A DNA stretch of 64,000 nt from Sediminispirochaeta bajacaliforniensis DSM 16054. GTDB lineage: Bacteria; Spirochaetota; Spirochaetia; DSM-16054; Sediminispirochaetaceae. The position numbers and the translations under genes were made by a program. The stretch lies in the NCBI RefSeq assembly GCF_000378205.1, contig NZ_KB899426.1:1-64000 (forward strand), written 5' to 3'. Shown here in pieces: positions 25,320 to 33,252 of this stretch; position 1 is the stretch's first letter; each line of letters starts with the position of its first letter. A model generated the notes under the pieces. It was not told where the DNA came from. It was given only the letters and a program-made list of their open reading frames with translations, and ran no database searches.

Positions 25320-27608
25320 TCATCTGGCGTGCTCCATCAAGGTGGTAACGGGAACGATGGAATATCCTTCCCGAATGAGTCCGTTTATCAAAAGATCAAG
25401 ATACTGAAACAGGTAATCGCCCCGGCCTTCTTCGAGCTCTCCAAGACGGATGGGGATGATCGATCCTGGCTGCTTCAGCTGCATGATTCGTTCGACAATA
25501 TCCCTGCTTGCAAGATAAAAGCTATCTCCGTCACATTCAGTTTCAGGTACCCAATCCAGAGGATCGACATCCCTTCCCACATAGCGGTAGTTCATAGCCT
25601 TTCCGGCCGAAATGATATTGGTGCTGACAAAGTAGTAGGGTGCATGCCACAAAAGCGAGAGTTCCTTCCCCGTGGCGTCGAAAAAATCATCCTCGTTGCG
25701 GGCAAGTCCCCGTTTGATAAAGTCGACATCGACCTTGAACCGTGCATCAGTCATGTTGAAATAGACGTAAAACAGACTACCGATCTCGTGGCGGGAGGAA
25801 GCCAGCTCTTTTACCGCACCCGGATTGCGGCGAATAAACTCTCCGTTGACAAAGAAGGTCGCACGAAGGGCATAGTCGTCGAGGACCTGCAACACCTCGG
25901 TTAGCCCTTCGGGACTATCGATGGCATTGAAAATAAGGGCGACCTCCCGACGTCTGATACGCGATCCGTGAGTAAAGCTTTCGCCGACAAGGGGCTCATC
26001 GACATCGGGAAAGGGAACATAACGTTTTTCAGGTTCCGGAAAGAGCCGTTTCGTTCCGTAGCCGGCGACGCTCCGCACCATGACAATGTTGCGATAGCTG
26101 CTGCCGTTCACCGATTCGATATAAACCCTAAATGCCGTTCCCGCGGTGGAGGGGTCGACCAAGGCAGATTGTTCTTTCAGTTCTTCCCAAGCAGTGAAAT
26201 CATCCGAACCGGTAAGGCGAAAAGAACGACCTCCTACAATATTCTCTTCCTCCCCGGCTTCGGTAAAACCGTATTCCCCCGCCTGACTCAGGGCGATAAT
26301 GCGGCGCTCTCCTTTATCAAGGCCGACCAACTCGGTATACCGTTTACCGGCAATAAGCAGCTCCTTATCGCTGGGCCATAATACATGCATCGGATCGGGA
26401 TGGGTAAAGGCAGAAACGCTTTTCCAGCTATCATACGCCTTCAGATCGACCCCGTCACCTCGCACCACCGCGACAAGCTCCTCGTTGGGAGAAAGCTCTA
26501 TATCGGAAACACCGCTGCCCGGTATCTGCTGAAAGCTGAGGGCGTCACTCTCAACGGTAAGATCGATCCGAAAAAGACCGCTCTTCTTACCGCCGTCTTC
26601 AAAACTACCGGTCAACACCGTAATGATATTGCCGGAAGACCAGAGGATCTGCTTCACTCTTGTATTGCGGGGAAGCAAAAGATAGGGCAAGGATTTGATG
26701 CCGCCTTCAGCCAGATAATCATCGGCCTGAAGATAATAGAGGAAAAGGCTGCGGCCTCCCCGATTATAAAGGAGCTTGTTTCCGTCCGGACTCACCACAA
26801 AGGCATCGAAATTCGGATCAAAGACAAAGGGAACCTTTCCCACGATGGTTCCGATATCAAGCATCCCCCCGTAAATCGATCTGGCAAAGAATTCCGAACC
26901 AAGGATACGGTAGACAAGATTTCTTCTGATATAAAAAAGCTCGTTCTGCTTCGACCACACCACACTGGAGATACCACCGGGGCCGATCTTCCGATACGAT
27001 TCGTCGATAACCCGGTCACCGGCCTTTTGCTCCATGGAAAAATAGTAGACATCTCCACCCTTCTGGTAGACGAAGAATTCGGAATTTCCCGCCCAGAGCG
27101 CCGGGGGATCATTATAACTAATCTCCACCGATGAAGAGACCTGAAAGAGTTCCTCACTTTCCACTTCATAGAGATAGAGATCCGCGTAAGCATCACCTGT
27201 CGGCTCAAGGTAGACAAGAAACCGACCGTCGGGAGAAGAGGATATCTGCAAAAGCTTACCGCTTTCGATATCGGCCCCGGAACCGAAACTGGGAAAGGCC
27301 CCCACCGTTTCAAGTCCTTTCAGCCCCGCCCCGCTTCGAAACACCCCAAAGCGGTTACGAATCTGTATCCGCTCCCCCCTGTCGAGCAAGGCAACCTGCT
27401 CGGGAAAAAACGAGAGCTGACTGATCGTTCCCGTGGAAAGATCACTTGCAAGCAAGGTATCGAAAGAACCATACACAGGGCTTTCGGTACGAGCGGAAAA
27501 GAGCAATTGATCATCCTTGGAAAGACGAAGTCCTGAAAAATCGACTTCCGCAGTCAGGGAAGAGGCACAAAACCCCATTATCAGCAGAAACAGTACCGTT
27601 CTTCTCAT
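25320..27608 (-). CDS. Secreted beta-propeller protein with inactive polysaccharide-deacetylase domain
   Basis: A 762-residue protein with signal peptide MRRTVLFLLIMGFCASSLTA. Residues about 25-530 contain repeats like TolB/PD40 propeller blades (SPDGRFLVYLEPTGD, SPDGNKLLYNRGG, SPNEELVAVVRGDG). Residues about 570-760 resemble a NodB polysaccharide deacetylase: ALIFNAIDS, YALRATFFVNGEFIRRNP, HEIGSLFYVYF. The catalytic TFDD motif is replaced by IFNA and the metal-binding H-x3-H is not preserved, so catalysis is unlikely; it may bind glycans. The ORF opens far upstream, but the signal peptide fixes the start at 27608. It follows the zinc-ribbon gene by 7 bp. Confidence 0.7.
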   Translation of the reverse strand: MRRTVLFLLIMGFCASSLTAEVDFSGLRLSKDDQLLFSARTESPVYGSFDTLLASDLSTGTISQLSFFPEQVALLDRGERIQIRNRFGVFRSGAGLKGLETVGAFPSFGSGADIESGKLLQISSSPDGRFLVYLEPTGDAYADLYLYEVESEELFQVSSSVEISYNDPPALWAGNSEFFVYQKGGDVYYFSMEQKAGDRVIDESYRKIGPGGISSVVWSKQNELFYIRRNLVYRILGSEFFARSIYGGMLDIGTIVGKVPFVFDPNFDAFVVSPDGNKLLYNRGGRSLFLYYLQADDYLAEGGIKSLPYLLLPRNTRVKQILWSSGNIITVLTGSFEDGGKKSGLFRIDLTVESDALSFQQIPGSGVSDIELSPNEELVAVVRGDGVDLKAYDSWKSVSAFTHPDPMHVLWPSDKELLIAGKRYTELVGLDKGERRIIALSQAGEYGFTEAGEEENIVGGRSFRLTGSDDFTAWEELKEQSALVDPSTAGTAFRVYIESVNGSSYRNIVMVRSVAGYGTKRLFPEPEKRYVPFPDVDEPLVGESFTHGSRIRRREVALIFNAIDSPEGLTEVLQVLDDYALRATFFVNGEFIRRNPGAVKELASSRHEIGSLFYVYFNMTDARFKVDVDFIKRGLARNEDDFFDATGKELSLLWHAPYYFVSTNIISAGKAMNYRYVGRDVDPLDWVPETECDGDSFYLASRDIVERIMQLKQPGSIIPIRLGELEEGRGDYLFQYLDLLINGLIREGYSIVPVTTLMEHAR

Positions 27609-27615
27609 ATCGATA

Positions 27616-27885
27616 TTATTGTCGGCATGAAGGAATCGCCAGTTCAATAATTTGTTCCAATTCCCGATCAAGTTCTTCAAGTCGCAAGCGGGCCACCTCC
27701 AATCGACGCTCATAGCCGCGGAGTGCCACCTTCTCAAGGCGCAGAAAGGAGTTCTCCACAACCTCCTCGAAGCTGAGCGATTCAAACCGGGGCGGATCAA
27801 CAATTTCGATGCCGCACCCCGGACAGATCCGCTCCCCACGTTCCAGAACATGCCCGCAATGAGGGCAGAAAGATACCGGTTCCAT
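27616..27885 (-). CDS. Small zinc-ribbon coiled-coil protein
   Basis: An 89-residue protein with two CxxC pairs near the N-terminus (FCPHCGHVLERGERICPGCG) that form a zinc ribbon. A long charged helix follows (about residues 40-80, ERRLEVARLRLEELDRELEQ). The function is unknown. It precedes the secreted propeller protein gene by 7 bp, so the two are co-transcribed. There is no Shine-Dalgarno; the -10 box of the promoter at 27893-27921 ends 7 nt before the ATG, so the mRNA is probably leaderless. Confidence 0.7.
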   Translation of the reverse strand: MEPVSFCPHCGHVLERGERICPGCGIEIVDPPRFESLSFEEVVENSFLRLEKVALRGYERRLEVARLRLEELDRELEQIIELAIPSCRQ

Positions 27886-27892
27886 TACCTAC

Positions 27893-27921
27893 AGTATACC
27901 CTTACCCATGGACGGATGCAA
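27893..27921 (-). promoter_or_regulatory. Promoter of the zinc-ribbon gene, leaderless type
   Basis: On the reverse strand TTGCAT (27916-27921), a 17-bp spacer and TATACT (27893-27898). Only 7 nt separate the -10 box from the ATG at 27885, so the transcript would start at or next to the start codon. Confidence 0.6.
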
Positions 27922-27960
27922 CTCAAGAAGGGAAGAGGAATGGTCATTGTTTGAGCCAGA

Positions 27961-27984
27961 GAAAAATAACGAAATGAGTTTCGT
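27961..27984 (-). terminator. Intrinsic terminator after the MBL hydrolase gene
   Basis: On the reverse strand ACGAAA-CTCA-TTTCGT forms a 6-bp stem with a 4-nt loop, followed by TATTTTTC. It ends the mocR-MBL transcript before the promoter of the zinc-ribbon gene. Confidence 0.6.
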
Positions 27985-28039
27985 ATATTTATCCTGAACA
28001 CATCGGTGAAGGCGCTGCCGGATAATACCAGGCCTGCAC

Positions 28040-28837
28040 TCAGCCGAATCCATTGTGTATATCCACCCGGAATGAGAGCCCGTCCCAGGCCGGTTCCACC
28101 CCGGTCGGGAGCATCCTTCGAATATCCTCATGATCGACATCATGGGTAAGATGGGTGAACCACGCCTTTTCGGCCCCGATCTTCCGTACCGCCTCAAGGG
28201 CCTGGCCGAAGGAAAAATGGGTGGGATGGGGTTCCGGTCTGAGGGCGTCGATAACCACGTAACGGATTCCCGCAAGCAGTTCATAACTAGATTCCGGGAT
28301 GGTGCTGCAGTCCGTAAGATAGGCAAAGGGGCCGATTCTGTAACCGAATACGGGAAGGTAGCCGTGGAGCAGCGGTATGGGAATCACTTCAAGGGAGCCG
28401 ATGGTGATATGATCTCCCGGCCCAATGGGCTTGAGCAGAACCTTGGGTTTGCCGCCCCCCTCCTGGCCTGAGGAAAAGATATAGGAAAAGCGGCGACGTA
28501 TCTCGTCCATGGTTTCGGCCGACCCATACAGGGGGATGGGGCCGTTGAAGCTTAAAGGACGCAGATCGTCCAAGCCGTGAAGATGGTCCGCATGGGCATG
28601 GGTATAGAAAACCGCATCAATGTGGGAAATTCCCTCCCGCAGTGCCTGGAGGCGAAACTCGGGAGCGGTATCAAAGAGAATAACCTCGTCTTCCGCCCCG
28701 CGGACCAGAGCACTGGCCCGGCTGCGATGGTTTTTCGGATTTTTTGAACGGCAGACAGGACAGATACAAGCGATGACCGGCACGCCGTGGCTGGTCCCGG
28801 ATCCAAGGATGGTAACGGTACATGATGATTGCTTCAT
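28040..28837 (-). CDS. Metallo-beta-lactamase-fold hydrolase, PhnP-like
   Basis: A 265-residue hydrolase of the PhnP/RNase Z-like branch. The metal motif is THAHADHLHGLDDLR (HxHxDH), with a further ligand in LLHGY, D in LTDCST and H in HLTHDVDH. An N-terminal Cys-rich loop (CICPVCRSKNPKN), as in PhnP, may bind a structural zinc. PhnP itself opens cyclic ribose phosphodiesters in phosphonate breakdown, but no phosphonate genes are present, so the substrate stays open. It overlaps the MocR gene by one base (TGATG), so it is translationally coupled to that regulator. Confidence 0.8.
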   Translation of the reverse strand: MKQSSCTVTILGSGTSHGVPVIACICPVCRSKNPKNHRSRASALVRGAEDEVILFDTAPEFRLQALREGISHIDAVFYTHAHADHLHGLDDLRPLSFNGPIPLYGSAETMDEIRRRFSYIFSSGQEGGGKPKVLLKPIGPGDHITIGSLEVIPIPLLHGYLPVFGYRIGPFAYLTDCSTIPESSYELLAGIRYVVIDALRPEPHPTHFSFGQALEAVRKIGAEKAWFTHLTHDVDHEDIRRMLPTGVEPAWDGLSFRVDIHNGFG

Positions 28838-30129
28838 CAGAAAATTCCCTTCGGCCCGTCGTTGCCCAAGGCGTCGAAAACGCCGCCAAGATATTTGAGT
28901 CCGGCTACAAAGCGCTCTTCAGACATTCCCATGAAGGAGAGTCGAAACCGGTAACGGGAAGCAGGATCAAACGAAAAATTCTCGCCCCCGGCCCAGGGAG
29001 CCGAGGGAAGCGAGGGATCTATGGTACTGGTGACCCAGATGTTGTATCCCAGACGGCCGGCGGTGAAGGAAAGGAAGGGGTAACGGGCCAGAAGTATTTC
29101 AAGGTGTCTCCTCCGGTCTTCACAAATCTTTCGGTTGATCAGGATACTCTCTTTTAGTGTTCCCGATTCAACGAGAGCGGCGACCAGATGCTGCATAAAA
29201 CTGCTTGTTCCGATATCCGCGGTAAATTTACTGAACAAAAGGTCTTCCCTCAGTGCCCCCGGAGCAACAAGAATGCCGATTCGAATTCCAGGTGCAGTCA
29301 CCTTGGACAAGCTTTTTATGTAGATGGTCCGCTCGGGAATCAAATCGAGAAAACGCATAGGTGGATCATCAAAAAACGAAGGCAGGAATTCGGAAAGATA
29401 GTCGTCTTCAATGATGAGGAACCCGTATGTGGAAGCAAGTTCGGTAATCCGCTTCATAACTTCCGGGGTATAACTGATTCCCGTCGGGTTATGGATTTGC
29501 GGCATTGTATAAAACGCCTCGATTCCCTCCCTGGCATGCTTCTCCAGAAGATCGAGATCGGGACCATCCTCAAGGAGGGGAACAAAGCGTTTCGGCCTGA
29601 AAAGGTTGACGGCCCCTGAGTAGGTGGGATCTTCAAAGAGAACCACATCCGAAAGCGAGCCGGAAAAGAGCTTGCCGGCAAGATCAAGCCCCTGCTGGGC
29701 ACCGGAGATAACCACCGTCCTATCCCGCGGTGTGCGGTAAAAGGAAGAGAGGGCGTCGAGACAGCGGGAGTTTCCACCAGGCGGGGCTGCGGCAAATAGC
29801 GACACACCGACCTCCGCAAAAAGCTCGCCCGTCAATGTCCTGACAGCATCCAGAGGAAAAAGGTCCTCGCCGATGGACGCAACCTGAAAGGGAAAGAGCC
29901 CGCGTTCGGATTCGATTCGGCGGGGGTATTTGACAAAGGAGCCCCTGCCGACACTGTTTTCTATATACCCTTCGGCCTTGAGGCGATCATATGCCTTTTT
30001 GGCCGTCAACTTGTTGCACCCCCATCTCTCGGCAGACTCGCGAATAGAAGGGAGCTGATCCCCGGGAGCATAGCGCCCCTCCTCGATGGCCTGCCGCAAT
30101 GATTGAACCATAGTTTCGATAAGAGACAT
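28837..30129 (-). CDS. pdxR: MocR/PdxR-type GntR-aminotransferase regulator
   Basis: A 430-residue fusion. The N-terminal GntR winged helix (about 1-75: GDQLPSIRESAERWGCNKLTAKKAYDRL) is joined to a fold-I aminotransferase-like domain. The PLP lysine lies in YIKSLSKVTAPGIRIG, with HNPTGISY and IIEDDYLSEF also present. In MocR/PdxR proteins PLP acts as a signal rather than a cofactor. It is divergent from pdxST with a 146-bp gap holding symmetrical sites, so control of PLP synthesis is the likely job. The start is the ATG at 30129 after AGAGGTG; the frame extends 8 codons upstream. Confidence 0.85.
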   Translation of the reverse strand: MSLIETMVQSLRQAIEEGRYAPGDQLPSIRESAERWGCNKLTAKKAYDRLKAEGYIENSVGRGSFVKYPRRIESERGLFPFQVASIGEDLFPLDAVRTLTGELFAEVGVSLFAAAPPGGNSRCLDALSSFYRTPRDRTVVISGAQQGLDLAGKLFSGSLSDVVLFEDPTYSGAVNLFRPKRFVPLLEDGPDLDLLEKHAREGIEAFYTMPQIHNPTGISYTPEVMKRITELASTYGFLIIEDDYLSEFLPSFFDDPPMRFLDLIPERTIYIKSLSKVTAPGIRIGILVAPGALREDLLFSKFTADIGTSSFMQHLVAALVESGTLKESILINRKICEDRRRHLEILLARYPFLSFTAGRLGYNIWVTSTIDPSLPSAPWAGGENFSFDPASRYRFRLSFMGMSEERFVAGLKYLGGVFDALGNDGPKGIF

Positions 30130-30151
30130 AAACACCTCTTGACAAAATAGC

Positions 30152-30174
30152 ACAATGATATGATTGTACTACAA
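30152..30174. promoter_or_regulatory. Candidate PdxR operator region
   Basis: Two symmetrical sequences overlap: ACAAT-GATATG-ATTGT (30152-30167) and a perfect TTGTA-C-TACAA (30164-30174). They lie in the divergent gap between the MocR gene and pdxS and cover the -35 box proposed for pdxS. No direct binding evidence exists here. Confidence 0.45.
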
Positions 30175-30192
30175 GAGAAAAGAATGTATTAG
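30164..30192 (+). promoter_or_regulatory. Candidate pdxST promoter
   Basis: TTGTAC (30164-30169), a 17-bp spacer and TATTAG (30187-30192). The leader to the ATG at 30276 would be about 75 nt. Confidence 0.45.
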
Positions 30193-30275
30193 AGACGGTA
30201 CATAATCGTCCGCCCCGGAGCCCGTTCTTTAGTCTACCGGCTCCGAAGCATGTTGTCCACGAGAAGGAGGCAAAG

Positions 30276-31145
30276 ATGGACAGGTCACGAGAAAAGATCA
30301 ACAAGGGTTTCGCCGAAATGTTCAAGAACGGCGTCATCATGGATGTAACGACCCCCGATCAGGCAAAAATCGCCGAAGATGCCGGAGCTTGTGCGGTCAT
30401 GGCACTTGAACGGGTGCCTTCCGATATCAGAAAGATAGGGGGCGTGGCACGGATGAGCGATCCGGCCATGATCCGTTCGATCATGGGAGCGGTGAGCATC
30501 CCGGTGATGGCAAAATGCAGGATAGGGCACATCACCGAGGCACGTATCCTGGAGGCGCTGGAGATAGACTTTATCGACGAAAGCGAGGTACTGACGCCCG
30601 CCGATGAAGAACGCCACATAGACAAGAAGCTTTTCAAGGTTCCCTTTGTCTGCGGTGCCAGAAACCTTGGCGAGGCACTTCGGCGTATCAATGAAGGGGC
30701 AAGCATGATCAGAACCAAGGGCGAAGCGGGTACCGGCAACATCGTCGAAGCGGTTCGCCACACCAGAACGATTGCAGGCGAGATCGCCGGCCTGCAGGGG
30801 CTCGACGAGGAAGGCCGTAAGCGGAAAGCTGCCGAATACCGGGTACCCATAGAACTTGTAGAACAGACAGCCACATTGAAAAGAGTTCCGCTAGTCAACT
30901 TTGCAGCCGGCGGGGTTGCAACTCCGGCTGATGCAGCCCTCATGATGGAGCTGGGCTGCGATGGTGTCTTTGTCGGCTCCGGTATCTTTACCAGCGAGCA
31001 TCCGGAAAAGATGGCGGCGGCGATTGTGGAAGCGGTTATTCACTACCAGGACCCGAAACGCCTGGCTGACATCTCATCCGGCTTGGGGGCCGCCATGAAG
31101 GGGCTTGAGATAGCCACGCTCCAGACGGTTATGGCGGGAAGATGA
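30276..31145 (+). CDS. pdxS: PLP synthase, synthase subunit
   Basis: A 289-residue TIM-barrel subunit that makes pyridoxal 5'-phosphate from ribose 5-phosphate, glyceraldehyde 3-phosphate and ammonia. Family marks seen: [31 protein letters not shown], the lysine in MAKCRIGH, the phosphate loop GEAGTGN, and [34 protein letters not shown] precedes the ATG. It is the first gene of pdxST; pdxT starts within its stop codon (ATGA). Confidence 0.97.
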   Translation: MDRSREKINKGFAEMFKNGVIMDVTTPDQAKIAEDAGACAVMALERVPSDIRKIGGVARMSDPAMIRSIMGAVSIPVMAKCRIGHITEARILEALEIDFIDESEVLTPADEERHIDKKLFKVPFVCGARNLGEALRRINEGASMIRTKGEAGTGNIVEAVRHTRTIAGEIAGLQGLDEEGRKRKAAEYRVPIELVEQTATLKRVPLVNFAAGGVATPADAALMMELGCDGVFVGSGIFTSEHPEKMAAAIVEAVIHYQDPKRLADISSGLGAAMKGLEIATLQTVMAGR

Positions 31146-31834
31146 GTAAAAATAGACCTGTTGTCGGCATCCTCACCTTTCAGGGAGCCGTACAGGAGCA
31201 CATAGCCCCCCTTGCCCAGGTTGGTGCCGAGTATAGGCTGGTACGCCTTCCCAAAGAACTCGAGAGGATTGATGCACTGATCATCCCGGGTGGTGAAAGC
31301 ACCGTTATAAATCGCTTCCTCCACCGTTACGGGATGATCGATCCAATGAGAGCCTTTGCGCAAAACGGGCACAGGATCTGGGGGATTTGTGCGGGAGCGA
31401 TTGTCCTGGCGACAAATGTCGACGGAGAGGCGGGAAAAGGTGCATCACTATTGGAGTTCCAGGTACGAAGGAACGACTACGGCAGGCAGCTGGCCAGCGG
31501 TGATAACCTGGTCTTCTCCCCGGAATTTCTCCCCACAGAAGGGGCGATGATGCCTTTCATACGGGCCCCCCGATTCGCAGCATCCAAGAGCAGGGAGGTG
31601 AAGGCCATAGCAACACTAGAAAACGGCGAACCCGTCGGTTTTATCGGCGGCAGCCAGGAGAACATCCTTGCCACCGCCTTTCATCCGGAACTTAGCGACG
31701 TAATGAGCTTCCACGCCTGGGTCGCCGGAGAGCCCCTGCCGCGGGATATTAAAGCAACTCGGCGGCAAGCTCGGCAAGGGGACTTCGTTCGGTGTGCTCC
31801 AGAAGAACCTGCCCGTAGATACGCTGTCCCTTGA
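31142..31834 (+). CDS. pdxT: PLP synthase, glutaminase subunit
   Basis: A 230-residue class I glutaminase that supplies ammonia to PdxS. The catalytic Cys is in [11 protein letters not shown], the oxyanion/binding stretch is IPGGESTV, and the His-Glu pair is in AFHPELSD. PdxT proteins are usually about 190-200 residues. Here the frame runs on for about 35 residues, rich in Arg, Glu and Pro, across the convergent PhoH gene with an 86-bp overlap, so the tail is probably not functional sequence. Confidence 0.93.
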   Translation: MSKNRPVVGILTFQGAVQEHIAPLAQVGAEYRLVRLPKELERIDALIIPGGESTVINRFLHRYGMIDPMRAFAQNGHRIWGICAGAIVLATNVDGEAGKGASLLEFQVRRNDYGRQLASGDNLVFSPEFLPTEGAMMPFIRAPRFAASKSREVKAIATLENGEPVGFIGGSQENILATAFHPELSDVMSFHAWVAGEPLPRDIKATRRQARQGDFVRCAPEEPARRYAVP

Positions 31835-33071
31835 AGGCCTCGACAAGATAAGTCAGTCCGTTGGAACTTGCATCAAGGTAGGGGCTGTCGATCTGATAGG
31901 GATCACCGGTCAAAACGACCTTGGTGCCCTCCCCTGCCCTGCTGACGATGGTCTTTATCTCGTGGGGAGAAAGGTTCTGGGCCTCATCAATGATGATGAA
32001 CTGGTTCGGAAGGCTTCTCCCCCGAATATAGGTGATGGCCTCGATCTCCACCATGTTGCTTGAGATGATGGCATCGACACTTTTGAGATTGGGGCGTTTA
32101 TGGACCGAAAGAATAAACTCGAGGTTATCGAAGAGAGGCTGCATCCAGTGGGAGAGTTTCTCTTCCTTTGCTCCGGGAAGATAGCCGATATCCTTGCCGA
32201 GGGGAACGATGGGACGACTTATCAGCATCCTGCCGTAGGCGGAATCATCAAAAACCTTTTTCAACCCTGCGGCAATGGCAAGCAGGGTCTTTCCGGTTCC
32301 CGCTTTTCCCACAAGGGTTACGAGTTTTACCGTATCGTCGAGAAGTAACTCAAGGGCCATTCTCTGTTCCATATTAAGGGGATGGATTCCGCTGATCGCG
32401 CCGGGCAATTCGTCCACCAGATCGAGCCCCCCGTCCCGGCCGTTGTAGCGACCTAAAAGGGGTTCGTCATGCTCCTTATCTTCCAGAACGACAAATTCGT
32501 TTGGGTTGAGGGTATCTTTCCAGTTGAGAAATTCCTCCTGGGAAAAAAGCTGATAGCTGTCAGAGCCGATATTAGCTCCCCGATAGCCGGAATAGAGTTC
32601 GGCGAAATTGACCTTTTGCTTTTCATAGTCGACGGCCTTCAGCCCGAGGGCGGAGGCCTTGACCCTGGCATTTATATCCTTCGAGACGAAAAACACCATT
32701 CTGCCGTCCCTGTTCTGGATAGTCAGCGCCGTAAGAATAATCTTGTTGTCGGGTCTGCTTCGATCCAGACCTATTTCGATATCGTCATCATAGTGAAGGG
32801 CCACCCGCAAAATCGACCCGTTCTCCATCTTGGAACCGCTAGTCGGATCTCCATGCTTGGTGATTGAATCGAGGAATCGGATTGCATGCCTGGCGTTCCG
32901 GCCTCGTTCGTCGCTGTAGGTTTTGAGCTTGTCCAATTCTTCGAGAACCCAGAGGGGTACGACGATTTCGCTGTCTCGGAAACTCAGGATCGCATCATAC
33001 TTGTGGATGAAGACGTTGGTATCGATAATGAAGACCTTACGATCATTGCTGTTTCTGTCATCTCCTGCCAT
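31749..33071 (-). CDS. PhoH-family ATPase with N-terminal PIN domain
   Basis: A 440-residue PIN-PhoH fusion. The PIN nuclease domain covers about 10-140 (IIDTNVFIHKYDAI, VLEELDKLK, DKNIILTALTIQ-type acidic sites and FVSKDINARVKA). The PhoH P-loop ATPase covers about 225-440 (Walker A LVGKAGTGKTLLAIAAGL; Walker B FIIIDEAQNLSPHEIK). PIN-PhoH proteins are RNA helicase/ribonucleases in characterised cases. CCCAAGGAGGACTTC precedes the ATG. Its last 86 bp overlap pdxT in the opposite direction. Solo repeat end C and the hydrogenase terminator lie just upstream. Confidence 0.92.
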   Translation of the reverse strand: MAGDDRNSNDRKVFIIDTNVFIHKYDAILSFRDSEIVVPLWVLEELDKLKTYSDERGRNARHAIRFLDSITKHGDPTSGSKMENGSILRVALHYDDDIEIGLDRSRPDNKIILTALTIQNRDGRMVFFVSKDINARVKASALGLKAVDYEKQKVNFAELYSGYRGANIGSDSYQLFSQEEFLNWKDTLNPNEFVVLEDKEHDEPLLGRYNGRDGGLDLVDELPGAISGIHPLNMEQRMALELLLDDTVKLVTLVGKAGTGKTLLAIAAGLKKVFDDSAYGRMLISRPIVPLGKDIGYLPGAKEEKLSHWMQPLFDNLEFILSVHKRPNLKSVDAIISSNMVEIEAITYIRGRSLPNQFIIIDEAQNLSPHEIKTIVSRAGEGTKVVLTGDPYQIDSPYLDASSNGLTYLVEAFKGQRIYGQVLLEHTERSPLAELAAELL

Positions 33072-33153
33072 GAAGTCCTCCTTGGGATGCTTTCTTCCTC
33101 CATTGTAGTAGTGGTACCGGCAAAATGTCCAATGAGAAATTGGTAGTGTTTGT

Positions 33154-33175
33154 TAGTGTTCCGAATCCTGGTGAT
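33154..33175 (+). repeat. Solo end of the 149-bp inverted-repeat element family
   Basis: TAGTGTTCCGAATCCTGG followed by TGAT matches the left end of copies A and B, with GGTGAT instead of GGTGGT as in the other solo end at 263-284. No partner end is found 149 bp away (near 33302). The first 7 bases are also repeated just upstream at 33144-33150. It lies between PhoH and the end of the hydrogenase operon. Confidence 0.6.
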
Positions 33176-33191
33176 ACTATGCCCGCACATA

Positions 33192-33220
33192 GAAAAGGGA
33201 GCCGAGAAATCCCGGCCCCC
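33192..33220 (-). terminator. Terminator of the hydrogenase operon
   Basis: On the reverse strand GGGGGCCG and CGGCTCCC pair over 7 of 8 bp around an 8-nt loop, followed by TTTTCT. It sits about 30 bp after the hydA stop. Confidence 0.7.
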
Positions 33221-33252
33221 TATATTCAAATGGGTAAAAGAAAGAGCTGATA

